DNA of 64,000 bases from Rhexocercosporidium sp. MPI-PUGE-AT-0058. Its lineage: Eukaryota > Ascomycota > Leotiomycetes > Helotiales. Under the pieces are notes generated by a model. It did not search any database and was not told the DNA's origin. It was given only the letters and a program-made list of their open reading frames with translations. The translations under genes and the position numbers were made by a program. Where the stretch lies: assembly GCA_020746875.1 (NCBI GenBank), contig JAGTJL010000026.1, positions 496,001 to 560,000 of the forward strand, read 5' to 3'. Every line of letters starts with the position of its first letter. The stretch's first letter is position 1. Shown in pieces: positions 49,022-59,570 of this stretch.

Positions 49022-49350
49022 CGTGCTTTTATATAATATACTTTTATGTAATATATATTTATATAATATACGTTTATATAGCGTGTTTTTATTTAACGTA
49101 TATTTATATAACGTGGTTTTATATAACGTATATTTATATAACGTGGTTTTATATAACGTATATTTATATAACGTATATTTATATAACGTATATTTATATA
49201 ACGTATATTTATATAACGTATATTTATATAACGTATATTTATATAGCGTTTATTTTTATAACGTAATAATATAGCGTATATTTATATACTGTTTATATAT
49301 ATAGCGTGTTTTTATATAATATAGTTTTATATAGCGTGTGTTTATATAAT
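49022..49350 (+). repeat. 15-bp imperfect tandem repeat (TATATTTATATAACG)n
   Basis: About 20 copies of a 15-bp unit, with variants TGGTTTTATATAACG and TATAGCGTGTTTTTA. The only CpG of the unit is kept in most copies. Confidence 0.9.
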
Positions 49351-49425
49351 ATATTTAATTACTTAATTACTTATTTACTTACTTACTTATTTATTTATTT
49401 TTAAGCGTTTATTTATTATAATAAT

Positions 49426-50940
49426 ATTCTGCGTGTCGGTGATTCTGCATTAGGAAACCGGGATTTCCTGAACAGGGAATCCCTCGCCTAAAGGCCTGGC
49501 TGCTCTAGCGCTCGTGCTGCTCTGAGACGGCCGGAACGAGTGGTCGCGACCCCAACTAGCTCCCTTTGAGACCCCACCTCGTGTATAAATCCAGTGCTGT
49601 TTCCAACTTCACCTTCTCTCGTCCTTCACCAAGTTTCCAATGCGCTGGCCACATGCCACCCTCGCCGTCAGACCTTCACGATCATCCCATGGCTCACGAG
49701 CCGGCCCTATTACCTGCACCACGCCTCAAATTTCCCCCACCAGGCTAGGCCTGCGCTCTGATTAGCTGGTGCCCTTTGTAAGTGCCCCTCAATGTTCTCT
49801 CGCTGGCGTCACCGTCAAGAATCTGCCTTGTACTGACTCTATTCTAACCCAGATCGTTTCGGAGCTGCCGATGCTCTGCGACGCGTACACCACTGCGGCA
49901 GTGCTTCCCGTTCACCTAGAATAGATCCACGGTAGATGATGGCAAGCCACTCTTCGTGAGCACAGCATTCTTCACCGCCACCGCCTCCTCCCCTCCAGGA
50001 ATTACCTGCGTGTCTGGTGCCTGCCAGATTTTACGAAGGTCTCACTCTTTGTCAGGGTTCAGGAGTGCCCTGAGTAGGAAGGAGAGGGCCCAAGGACAGG
50101 CGACACTTTTCCGTTCAGCAACGCTTTGGGGACGGAAAACCCAAGCTCAGGTGGATGACGCGGCGATACCGGGGGGAGGGGGCTATCAAAGCGAGACCGG
50201 CCAAGTTAGCTACGCATATGATTACCCAGCAGATTTTGGGAAGGTCTGGAGCACCCCTTGATTTCCATATTTGGCAAACACTTCCCGAGTTGGAGACTCG
50301 AAGGATCTCAGAGTACTCAGCTTACGTGTTGGTGTCTGGGCATGGCGTGGGTGACGCAGCAAGTAGCTGGAATGGTCCAGGGGTAAGCTGGCTGAGCTAG
50401 CATCGAGAGGGTCTTTTCGGAGCAACACGCTTTCTTGCTAGCTGAGATGCTCCAGGGAAGGTTTCAAGGGGTCTCTAATGCCCAGTTTTCCCCCTACGGT
50501 ATCACAGGTTGCTCAAATGGGGCAAGTCCTTTCGGATCTGTGGAAAGGCATTACACAGCATGACGACGAACGATCCGCTTTGGCGACCCTCAGATGCTTT
50601 TTATGAGAGATGCTGAACACTAACGCTCCAAATACGAAGCAGACTCTCGGAATGGACTTCTTATTGGTCTATCGGTGGTACTAGCCCTCCCAGCGATCGA
50701 GTCATGGATTCAAGGCCCGAAAACGCAAGGGTGGGGCATTCTCACGGAAAGGATGGCAGTGAGGGAATAGAGCAGCAGAGAAGGACGGCAGATGTAGCTT
50801 GTAGAGCAGGTCCTGGGAGTGCGCAGGTTAAGAGCTCTACAAAAGCCTCCGATCCTCCTCTTCAATGTCTAACCAATTTGCATTCTTCATCCAGTAATCG
50901 GATTTCAAAATTGCTCTACTCCATTTACTCTGTTCCCAAC
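49426..50940. other. Stretch between the AT-rich block and the chromodomain gene
   Basis: Composition returns sharply to about 50% GC at 49430. No gene is recognised. Short Pro-rich frames near 49566-49748 and 49956-50261 have no family match. It holds the promoter of the gene at 50941. Confidence 0.4.
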
Positions 50941-52339
50941 ATGGTCGCCTTTGCTTTTGTTCATTACGATCCAAAACCATCAAAAATTAACATTCGGAAA
51001 CCCTCCTCCAAACCTAGCAAGAACTTGGCGATCGACTCGAGCAGCGTACCTGTTGAAGCGCTCCCAACGTTAGAAGGAGCGGCAGGCGAGGATAACTGGT
51101 GTCAGAAGGTTGTTGGAGATACCGTGGCCACAATCCAAGGTGCACAGGTTTATAGGGATGATGTAGTAGGAACTCAAGGCATGTGTTCAGATTGTCCTAC
51201 TATAGTTACCATACTCATCTGACTATAAAGCAGCCTTGATAGGAGAGAGGGATGGGTTCGAGAATGATATCGATTATGAATTTCCATCTTTGACACGGTT
51301 ACTCTCTTCAAACTACAAGCTCGAATCGGCGGAAGAGCGACCGGCCGTAGAGAGCACTGTAGGACAGGGTAACAATCAAACTCTGGATGACTGTCTTCTT
51401 GGATCTCGTGGATCTCGAGCTGGTAGTACCCATAGTAAGCGAGCTAAGTTCCTTGGGTGAATACATAGAATATTTGCTCACGAGATTACAGATAACACAA
51501 TAACATTACATTCCGATGAGTCGGAGGAAGATAACAATCTCGGTCCCGGACATGCTCGTTGTACTAGGGAAGGTGGGCACCCAGGCTGTGATACCTGTGA
51601 TATGGAATATCCACCCACAATTTCCATTCGCGCAACCTACGAGCATGGGGAAGGTGGTATCGGCAACGATAAAAGTATGTCTCACCAGACTATGAAACGA
51701 CAGAGGTCCAACATTCCTCCCTTCGTCTCCGCCTCACCTGATTCTATCTCGTCGCTGCTTCCTCGTAATAAAGATGAGGAAGGCAACAGGGAACTTGTTA
51801 GCCATCCCGGCAAGGCAAGAGCCGACGACATTTGCTCTAAGCGGCGGAAGGTTTCCACTCCACAAGGCCGTTGGACAGTCTCCTCTAACAACCCGTCGCA
51901 ACCATCTCCGTCGGTATCAGACGGTGAGGAAGATAGTGAAGAGGATGATAGGACGCTTGGCACTTCTCTCGATGTTAGACTTACCAGCTCTACTAGAAGT
52001 ACCCCCGCCTCTGAAGTCACTTCTCCAACAGAACTTGAAGTCTGCCCAGTGCTTACCGATGTCGACCCGGATTGGGACGTCCGTGCTATTATTGGTAAGG
52101 AGGATCTTGATGGTGTCTCGTATTACTTGGTGGATTGGCACCCCACATTACTTCCTGTGCACTCACTGGGTTATGCAAAGGAGTTGGTAGATGAGTTCGA
52201 GGCCCGCATTCGAGCACACCGCGGGGTCAAGCGAAGCGGACTAGGATCGAATACTAGACAGAAAGCGAGTGTGGAAGCTAAAGCCTTGAGAGGCCAGCAA
52301 GGGAAGAAACGTCGAGGTCGGCCGCGGAAGCAAACGTAG
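50941..52339 (+). CDS. Chromodomain-like protein with C-terminal AT-hook
   Basis: Exon 1 is 50941-51178, exon 2 is 51231-51434 and exon 3 is 51492-52339 (1,290 nt, 429 aa). The second intron (51435-51491) is GTAAGC...TTACAG. For the first, two donors keep frame: a GC donor at 51179 (GCATGT) or a GT donor at 51140 (GTGCAC), which would shorten exon 1 by 13 codons. The middle is acidic and Ser-rich (DGEEDSEEDD). Near the C-terminus WDVRAIIGKEDLDGVSYYLV-DWHP followed by LGYAKELVDEFEARI has the strand-strand-strand-helix pattern of a chromodomain. KKRRGRPRKQT at the end is an AT-hook. It is likely a nuclear chromatin reader. Upstream in-frame sequence to 50704 is open but lower in coding quality. 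Confidence 0.75.
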
Positions 52340-52463
52340 AGGAGAAGCCTTGTCTAGTACATCTTCGGCAACCATTTGTCTCAGTCTATGCAGTTTATTC
52401 AGTTACAGTCCTGTGATCGTTCATCAGTTCTCCTTTCTCATTGCTCCGTTTCGTATATTCTAA

Positions 52464-52942
52464 ATCCTCGCAGGCCCAAATGGCCCTGACCGCAAGCTGT
52501 TCACGATCCATGCTGCTGTTGTGGAAACTGTCTCAGCGCCGCTTGCCGCACTGATGAACGGTTCTATGCGCGAGGCAATAGATGGTGCTGCGCTGCTGGA
52601 GGAAATCGAGAACAAGCCTTTGTTATGTTCTGCGAATATGCCTACATGGGGGACAATATACCAGCACAACAGCAGGCTGTGCTCGTTAGCTCTAACTTCG
52701 ATATGGAGAGTCACTTACACCTGCGAGATATTATGCGGAAGATACCTTTGCGACTTCCAAGAAATAAGAAGAAGGGCGGTTCCAAGTTCCTTGTTTCGAT
52801 GAGCTTGAAGAATCCTGTGGACAATGCTGGTGGAGCTCCAAAAAGTGCAACCTGCGCAAACAGCCGGCGTAGATATGTATGGAAGTTGGGCGGGCGAAAC
52901 TCATGGCACTGGGTTGTGGCAGATGATTTGATTCAGTTATGA
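52464..52942 (+). pseudogene. BTB/POZ-domain fragment with frameshift
   Basis: The frame from 52464 reads ILAGPNGPDRKLFTIHAAVV then SAPLAALMNGSMREAIDGAALLEEIEN, the start of a fungal BTB domain. At about 52613-52620 it shifts frame to FVMFCEYAYMGDNIPAQQQ, the next conserved BTB segment. There is no ATG in frame upstream, only a stop at 52461-52463 and a possible acceptor (CTCGCAG). The 3' part (to the stop at 52942) does not follow the usual BTB continuation. A short intron at the shift is not apparent. It is best seen as a decayed fragment. Confidence 0.5.
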
Positions 52943-53679
52943 TATTGCGCTTGGATTGATTTGCGCAGATTGGGTTTTTAAACGTGGTAAATGCGGCGTG
53001 GATGGTTCGACGAAAACCAGCTAGAGGCCACGTGATGACACGTATATAAAAACCGATTCCCCAGAATCAGGCAGTGTCACTGAGAAGTCCGCCGTAGAGA
53101 CCTTCAATCCAAAGTCAACTGTTTTTTCATGCTTATGTCAAAGCAGTTTTAGCAATATACGTAACAATGTACAAACCTACAAATACAAACCATGGCATTT
53201 ACCAAATGCGCTGCCTTTTACTAGCCAGTTCAGTATCGTCTGATCTCATCCATTGGCCATGATCGGTTGTGGTCATTCGAACGTTGTGCTGTGATGAATT
53301 TCTCTATCAAACATTTCAATTGTAGGCCTCGTTAGATACAAGGTGAAAAGGATTGAGAAGCCTAAGGGTATCATTGTCGAAGATTCGTTGTTGAAAGTGA
53401 CATACCCCGTGTTGTCATATGGGTACAAAGTAGGACTACGCTGGGGGTCGGACCCCTGAAGCAGTCTGCTCGGCACTCGGTTATAAGAGCCTAGACCCAA
53501 TAGCTCCAGTGGTTCCGGCGGTAGTTTCAGCGCATGACTGACGTACTTCTAGTGGTCTTGGCGCCTGAAGGGCCTATATATACGGCGTTCGTAGCACCTC
53601 TAGATCGGCAAGCAATTCAAGCACTTTTCACTGCAAACGACACTTCTACACCTCGACAGTAGCACTCTACTCTGGCAAA
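52943..53679. promoter_or_regulatory. Upstream region of the 2EXR gene
   Basis: It contains a TATATATA box at 53575-53582, about 100 bp upstream of the ATG at 53680, followed by CA/CT-rich leader sequence. No other gene is supported. Confidence 0.45.
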
Positions 53680-54387
53680 ATGGCATCAGAACCTGCGTTT
53701 ACCTGCTTTCCGAACCTCCCCGTTGAAATCCAAATCAAGATCTGGCACCATTCTCTCCTAGGACCTCGTATCATTCAGGTAGCTCGCCGCGATGGTGGCG
53801 ATAGGTCATTCAGCTTTAATGGTGCTCAGCCTCCGGCAGCCCTTCACGCCTGCCAAACTTCTCGAGAAGTAGCTTGCTCTGTTTTCAAGACTGCGTTTGC
53901 CCTCCAAAATTCAAGGCCGAACGAACCCCTACCACCTATATACATCGATTTCGCTCACGACACCATTTTTCTTACTACACCCTGCAGTGTTTGGGACGCC
54001 CCATATGAAGCACTGGCTGAGGCATTCCCTGATGCCCAAAAGATCCAGTCGCTAGCCGTTGTAGTTTCTCCATCCTGCGATATCGAGACGGCGGTTATGT
54101 CTATCATGAAACCTTACTTTACTCTCGAGAAATATCTTGGAGATCTTCGGGGAAAAGTTGAGTCAGACCTCAGAGAACTCGTCTTTATCGTCGGAAACCA
54201 GTCTGGTCTACTATACGATTCTGAGTATCCAGAAAACGTCAGGTTTTCTGAGCCAGAAGCTACACCACAGTTGCCCTGGCAGGCATGGGGAGATGTATGG
54301 GGAGATGTGGAGGATTTTTGGGTAAAGGAGCTTTCGGATGGTTGGGAAAGAGGTGTAGTGCGGTTTAAGGAGGTCAAGATGGTTTGA
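53680..54387 (+). CDS. 2EXR-domain fungal protein
   Basis: Single exon, 235 aa, with an AAAATGG start context. The N-terminus FTCFPNLPVEIQIKIWHHSLLGPRIIQV is the hallmark of the fungal 2EXR family, with an F-box-like LPxEIxxxIW core. It is followed by AALHACQTSREVA, also typical. The remainder holds YIDFAHDTIFL and a C-terminal WGDVWGDVEDFWVKELSDGW tail. 2EXR proteins are common lineage-expanded fungal genes of unknown biochemical role. No stop or frameshift is seen. Confidence 0.85.
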   Translation: MASEPAFTCFPNLPVEIQIKIWHHSLLGPRIIQVARRDGGDRSFSFNGAQPPAALHACQTSREVACSVFKTAFALQNSRPNEPLPPIYIDFAHDTIFLTTPCSVWDAPYEALAEAFPDAQKIQSLAVVVSPSCDIETAVMSIMKPYFTLEKYLGDLRGKVESDLRELVFIVGNQSGLLYDSEYPENVRFSEPEATPQLPWQAWGDVWGDVEDFWVKELSDGWERGVVRFKEVKMV

Positions 54388-55327
54388 TAGCAGACAATAC
54401 GAAGGAATTGTGGTTGTGACTTTGGGCATTGTAGTCGATGCTCAACGTTCTCATGGTGGGGGTGCTGGGGCAGCGATCCCTGATTTGCATCTGTCCCGGT
54501 CCATCTGCCCCAGGACAGTTGGCCGTCTTGGGGACTCTTCAATGTCTATCTGGATAAAAGATTTCGTGCCAGCGTCTTTGAAACGAGGCTAATCCTTCGT
54601 GCACGTTCTATGATGTGTCAAGCACAACTGTAGATCGGGGAAGCCATGATAGAAATGGACACTTCTACATCTGAATCCATTTGCATTGAGATCCCACTTG
54701 TTATTTCAGCCCCTCGGTAATCATGTAAGCTCGATTCTCATGCCCGTCCTCTCACCTATCGCGCCCTACCCTTTCCCTTAGATGACGGCTGCTCGCCTGC
54801 CCATTCATAAGTTTCGTCGACATTTGTCGTGAGAGTACTGATTATGCTCTCCACTCCAAGTCCAGTACTCGTCCATATCAGCAGGTGCGGTATTGCTTGT
54901 GGTTTGCAGAACGCCAGCGGTAGTCAAAGCCTAGATTGCTTCTTGTGTCCAGTCCTAGCAGCGTCTTAAGGACTCCTTTGGATACAGCCTCTTCGGTCCA
55001 TGAAATTGCTTCTTCGGAGGAGGAATGCTGCTGCAAAGCTCTCCGATACGTTCCCAATCGGTGGCAGCTATCTCCCCTAGAGGTGTAAGATAGTAGTGAT
55101 TGCTGCTGGGATATTCCCAATTATCTCCATCAACCTCATCCTATCCTATATTCAACGACTAACACCTAATAGAGAAACTGTATCTAAGTCTGACGTCTTT
55201 AACTTTCGATAGTATCCCAACCTGCATATTGAATGAATGGTATCATGACAGTTGGCGATACATACGTTAGAAAGCGACGCTAAAATAATATTAATAAGTG
55301 GACTTCAGACGGCAAGAGACCTCGCAC
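54388..55327. other. Intergenic stretch, nothing secure
   Basis: An 80-codon minus-strand frame (54878-55120) is Ser/Glu-rich and unassigned. It might belong to the same decayed gene as the kinase-like exon at 55328-55498. Confidence 0.4.
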
Positions 55328-55498
55328 CTTCCGAATTTCATTTAATGTGCCCCAGGAGGTGACCTCCAGAAAGTTCGATGCCTCTGGTGACCATCGGTCA
55401 GGGTGCTTCAAGGTAAACTTCCCGTCCTCCTTAGGGGGAATGCTATTCTGCATCATTTCGATAGCGATAATCCCTAGAGAACGTGCGGCAACAGATTC
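55328..55498 (-). pseudogene. Protein-kinase-like C-lobe fragment
   Basis: One exon-like open segment after a CCACAG acceptor reads ARSLGIIAIEMMQNSIPPKE, then KFTLKHPDRWSPEASNFLEV and TSWGTLNEIRK. This fits the region after the DxWSLG motif of fungal protein kinases (alpha-F helix and alpha-G region). The Asp/Trp of that motif appear replaced (VAARSLG). No ATP-binding lobe or HRD/DFG motif could be joined to it. A 77-codon frame further upstream (55705-55938) may be another exon of the same remnant, but shows no kinase motif. Confidence 0.4.
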
Positions 55499-56389
55499 TG
55501 TGGTCCTACATTTATTAAAGTAGGCTTAAGCATCTGTGATTAGATTAGATTAGTGAAAATATTATGATCTCGGACAACTCACCTATCTTTACACATCCAT
55601 CTGATGAGAATAATACAATGAAGCTATCGAGTTTATTATGAAACATACCAACATCTAATCCACTCAATTCTCTTCACCTCAAAGTCGTTGGCTGACTGGG
55701 CAACCTACCGAAACAAACCATGTGCCTTCGGCGATTTTCCATCCGCAAGCCTTCTTGCTTCCGTCAACCACATATAGGAACATGGATTTATCATGATCTG
55801 ATCGAATTCTCTAGATGCCCTTTGTATTTCTGGCACGGTGACCATATTTGTGAGACTCGGAAATGATATCTCGCTAGGAGAACCGCCAAACATCATAAAT
55901 AGATGGTGCAAACAACGCAACTTTCCAATGCGATTCATTGAGTCATAGAGATGACGTCGTGATTAAAGCACCCTCTTGTGATTTAAAACCGCCTAGGAAC
56001 AGTTCCATACGAGCTGCAGACAACACCCAGCATGATAAAGCGGGCCGCTAGGCATAATTTGAACCTAGATAACAATTTGCCTATGAACACGTCTACATGC
56101 ATTGGGCAGACCTAGTTAAGATCTTCTGGTGCGAAGAGGAATGGGCGATGATGAAGAGCCTTGCTGCCAAATGGGAGTGTCGCTTTACCAGGTTAAGTCT
56201 CAACTTGATGTTGTGAAAGCAGTGTGGGCCTAGCGCCCTCAAGCGTGAGGGGAAGCCGGTTTTGTCAGGCACTGTAATGTGCAAATATTGATATCATGTG
56301 AGGTTGATGATGGTGAATTGCCATGTCAAAGTAGCTGAAAAGATTGGGAATAAGTAAGAAACCGAAGACACGCGGATATATCTCCAGTT
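55499..56389. other. Intergenic stretch
   Basis: Apart from the unassigned minus-strand frame at 55705-55938 (MNRIGKLRCLHHLFMMFGG start) nothing is recognised. Confidence 0.4.
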
Positions 56390-57404
56390 TCATTCTGTTC
56401 TACGCCGTTTTCTGCTCCGGCCTTCCCCTTCCTCCTCCCTTGTCTCTGTCTTACTTTCAGCACACATCTCAATCGTGACTTCTCCCTGCGCTGTACATCC
56501 ACGCTCCCCAGCATCCAACTGTTCCTGCAGATTGCTATTACTTTTATCCCATTCGAGTTCCTTCTTTTCTAAGGCACTGTTTTTGACTGCTAGAATTAGT
56601 ATTATGAGAGTCTTCCAACGAATAGTGAAACCGACCTTTCAATTGATCATACTCAGATTCTAGAAACGTTGTACGGGCTGTAATGCAAGTTAGTTAACTA
56701 TACAGTTGGTTGAGATTATCGGAGAAGAAGTTACTCGCCTTTCATTTCGTGCCACTCTACTTGTAGTTGCCAGTTGTGTTGTTGCAGTTGCTGGTTGTCA
56801 CTTTGTAATTTCCAACTATCGTATTCTAACTGTCCCTTTTCTGATTGCAGTTTTTCTAAAACCTCTGAAAAGGACGAAAGAAGATTAGGAATAGCAATTA
56901 GCAGATGATAGGTAAACTCACGAATAGCACCTCGAGTTGTAAGTTGGTAAAAGCGGGCCATCTCGATAGAAATGGTGATGTGGTTATCTGGTTGTCCTTC
57001 CTGTTCCACGAACTTCCCCGCAAAAAACGGTGCTACCCATTCCTGGAGCTTATCATCGAAATCTAAAGATGTTGGTGACTATATAGATGGGGGCAATTAG
57101 TGTAAGCTTACTTCGCAGTAGGGTGACTCGACTGTCCTCACCCTGGTAAGGGGCTCGTATTGACGCCTGATGTCATGGTCAGTCTGAAATCTCAAACCCG
57201 AAGTGAAATCTATATCATACCGGCTCAGGGGCAAGACTGGTGGCTACATCTGATGGGGTTGACTCTCTGGAGCGACTATGCAGTCTATAAGAAGAAAGAT
57301 TAGCCCTTATTGCAGAGGGGAACAATATACATGATAATGACTTACACTTGGGTACCTTGAATATCGTCTCCCCCTTCCATCGTATTTTGGCATTGTGGAC
57401 TCAT
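56390..57404 (-). CDS. Seven-exon coiled-coil protein with C-terminal nuclear-localisation-like motif
   Basis: Exons are 57404-57346, 57284-57221, 57166-57112, 57062-56922, 56864-56739, 56659-56636 and 56586-56390; they sum to 666 nt (221 aa) with every junction in frame. Introns are 49-79 nt. Intron 5 (56660-56738) uses a GC donor (AAAG|GCGAGT). If it is not spliced the protein ends at a TAA at 56731-56733. The middle and C-terminal half is a Gln/Glu-rich coiled coil (LEKLQSEKGQLEYDSWKLQ, then NSALEKKELEWDKSNSNLQE) and the end is GRSRKRRRTE, a basic nuclear-localisation-like motif. No known family. The continuous heptads across introns 4-6 support this structure. Confidence 0.65.
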
Positions 57405-58758
57405 ACCGTGAATCAAAGGTGTCAGATGGGAGTGAATGAGAATGAGAATGGAGGATAGTTGGCTGCTCATCGTCCTTTTATACTTGAAGCCCCCTAGGCG
57501 ACACGGGTCTAGCCTGCCTCGCTATTGTAAACAACCATTCTGCCGAGAGTCTTGACCATAATTCCAAGCTGAAAACCCCTGCCTAGATACGTAAAGAACG
57601 TCAGCGCCGAAGGAGCAAATAATATCCAACTCAGATATTACAGGCTGCATCCAAGCCTTAGATTCCCGATGGCCCGTAGTTCTCAGAGAGGTTCTCCACA
57701 CCTGGTATCTGGGAACAACCAACGGTGCAAGGAATTTTGGGCTCTGCCCTTATCTGTAGAGGCGTTAATCTGCTAGGCAGGCGAATATTGATATTGATTG
57801 GATAGCAGACAGCTTGGGTGGTCACAGGGGCTTATCCTCTAAACCCCTGGCAAGCTCGGGAACTCCGTAGTAAACGGATCATAGTGGACCACTGTACGTG
57901 TATGTATGCCCTTGAGCCAGTGGGTTGCCATTTTTGAAGCCCTCAGGTGCCATTGTTGGATGCAGAAAAAGAACCCGTCTCCACTATCATATCAACTCAA
58001 TAGAGCACGGCGGTCTGTGTGGATCAGACCTAAGCCAGGGATAAGCTGAAAAATCGAGCGAACACTATTCTAAGACAGTATATTGCCCACCATCAAAAGC
58101 TCACTCGGTCAGAAGGCTCCTACATCCCTGACAAGGAATTATTTTCTAGCCGGAAAAAAGGGATCTCTAGCTACGATCCGTGCAGCGAAGGGCTCAAGCT
58201 CACCACGATAGAGGCGCAGCAGCGAGCCTTAGAATGGTATTATTAAGTCCTTCATACCGTTAGAGCCGAACACTTACCGCTGGTTGCAGATGATCATCAG
58301 TGTGGTTCTTAACTGACTGAAACGGAATCGTAGCATGGCAAGATTGCACCAGCTACCCTCGAGTGGAGTTTGAATTTAGCACAACATCGTACCGAAATAG
58401 CATGTTGAGTCCGGACGGGGGAATTCCAAGACCAACTACCCACCATCTCCATAATGCAGCTGAGATTTGAATAGGAGCTAGCGCTTGACATGTACAACCG
58501 GGTTGCTGGTTGGCGTTGGTACGCGTCACTTTGCCTTTGCTGGCGCCATAGTGGTTCTGCAGTTCAGTGGATCGCAGTTCCGTTGAAAGCACTGGGGACT
58601 TCTCCGAAGCTATGAGGCTGCGTTGATACGAGTTTGTAACAGATACGTCCTCTCACCGAAGGTACCGCTTAAATATACAGTCACGTGACATGCCCCTTTT
58701 CAAGCTCGCTTATCCCTTTTCTAATGCCTCCCAGACTAGCCATGCCTGTACTTGTGAC
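57405..58758. other. Intergenic stretch, nothing recognised
   Basis: Short frames near 57522-57722 and 58353-58592 (minus) have no family resemblance or splice context. Confidence 0.4.
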
Positions 58759-59115
58759 AAGAGTGCTAGCCTACGGCACGCACGAAGCCTTCGTACTTTG
58801 GTACGTAAGAAGAGGTCTGGTATAGAACAAAACAAACATGTAGAAGCCCACGTGACACGAGGTCAATGTGAGCGGGACGGAAGCGAAAATCAACAAGAGT
58901 GCTAGCCTGCGGCACGCACGAAGCCTTCGTACTTTGGTACGTAAGAAGAGGTCTGGTATAGAACAAAACAAACATGTAGAAGCCCACGTGACACGAGGTC
59001 AATGTGAGCGGGACGGAAGCGAAAATCAACAAGAGTGCTAGCCTGCGGCACGCACGAAGCCTTCGTACCTTCCTTCCTAAGAAGAGGGCTAGGTATGTAA
59101 CAAAGCAAATATTTA
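58759..59115 (+). repeat. 136-bp tandem repeat, two full copies plus a partial third
   Basis: AAGAGTGCTAGCCT starts copies at 58759, 58895 and 59031, an exact period of 136 bp. The first two copies are almost identical, with a single A/G difference seen near the start. The third diverges after about 45 bases (GTACCTTCCTTCC instead of GTACTTTGGTACG). The unit contains the palindrome-like CCCACGTGACACG. The repeats produce apparent peptide repeats on the minus strand, but no gene is supported. Confidence 0.92.
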
Positions 59116-59570
59116 AGGAACTGATCTCGGTAGCATGTGACATAGATCACCTGATTACCAGTTCTAAAAGGTTAGTTAACTTCGCCCTGAGGGCGTGTCC
59201 TCGTTGCGCCTTCGAAGCCCTTCTCTTCTTAGCAGGCTAAGAGTACGATGGTTCGTTGCTTCACTGGTAGCGTGTGCTCCGCCGCTAACGCCCTAAAACC
59301 CGTTGACCTTTCGAAAAAAGAACAGAAGGCTATTGCTTGATCACAGGAGAGTATGAGTGAGACCCGACGCAGAACAATATTGTAATAGTGAAAATGATAA
59401 GAGAGCGTTATATTGAATGTAAGTCTAGAGAAAGTATATAATGAAGAAGTTTCAATGCTGACTCTAATCATCCCCCAGACATGTGCAACGAATCATTTAG
59501 TCTGTGGTTAATTTATTAGTCGTGAAGTAGCCCTGGTCAGCTAGTCATCACCTTATCCAATTTGCACTTT

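Larger units (their letters stand above)
47545..49425. repeat. AT-rich, probably RIP-degraded repeat block
   Basis: Almost pure A/T for 1.9 kb, broken by two short GC-richer islands (about 47690-47790 and 47845-47930). The second island, GCCTTACGCAAGCTCTGGGG, is a mutated copy of the flanking GCCCTCCGCAAGCTCCGGGG at 47503-47522. The differences are mainly C-to-T, as expected for RIP. Two simple satellites lie inside. No transposase motif survives that I can read. Confidence 0.75.

Noticed and set aside
49023..49274. Open frame encoding repeated LYNVY peptides
   Set aside because: A by-product of the 15-bp satellite, whose length is a multiple of three, in AT-rich DNA.
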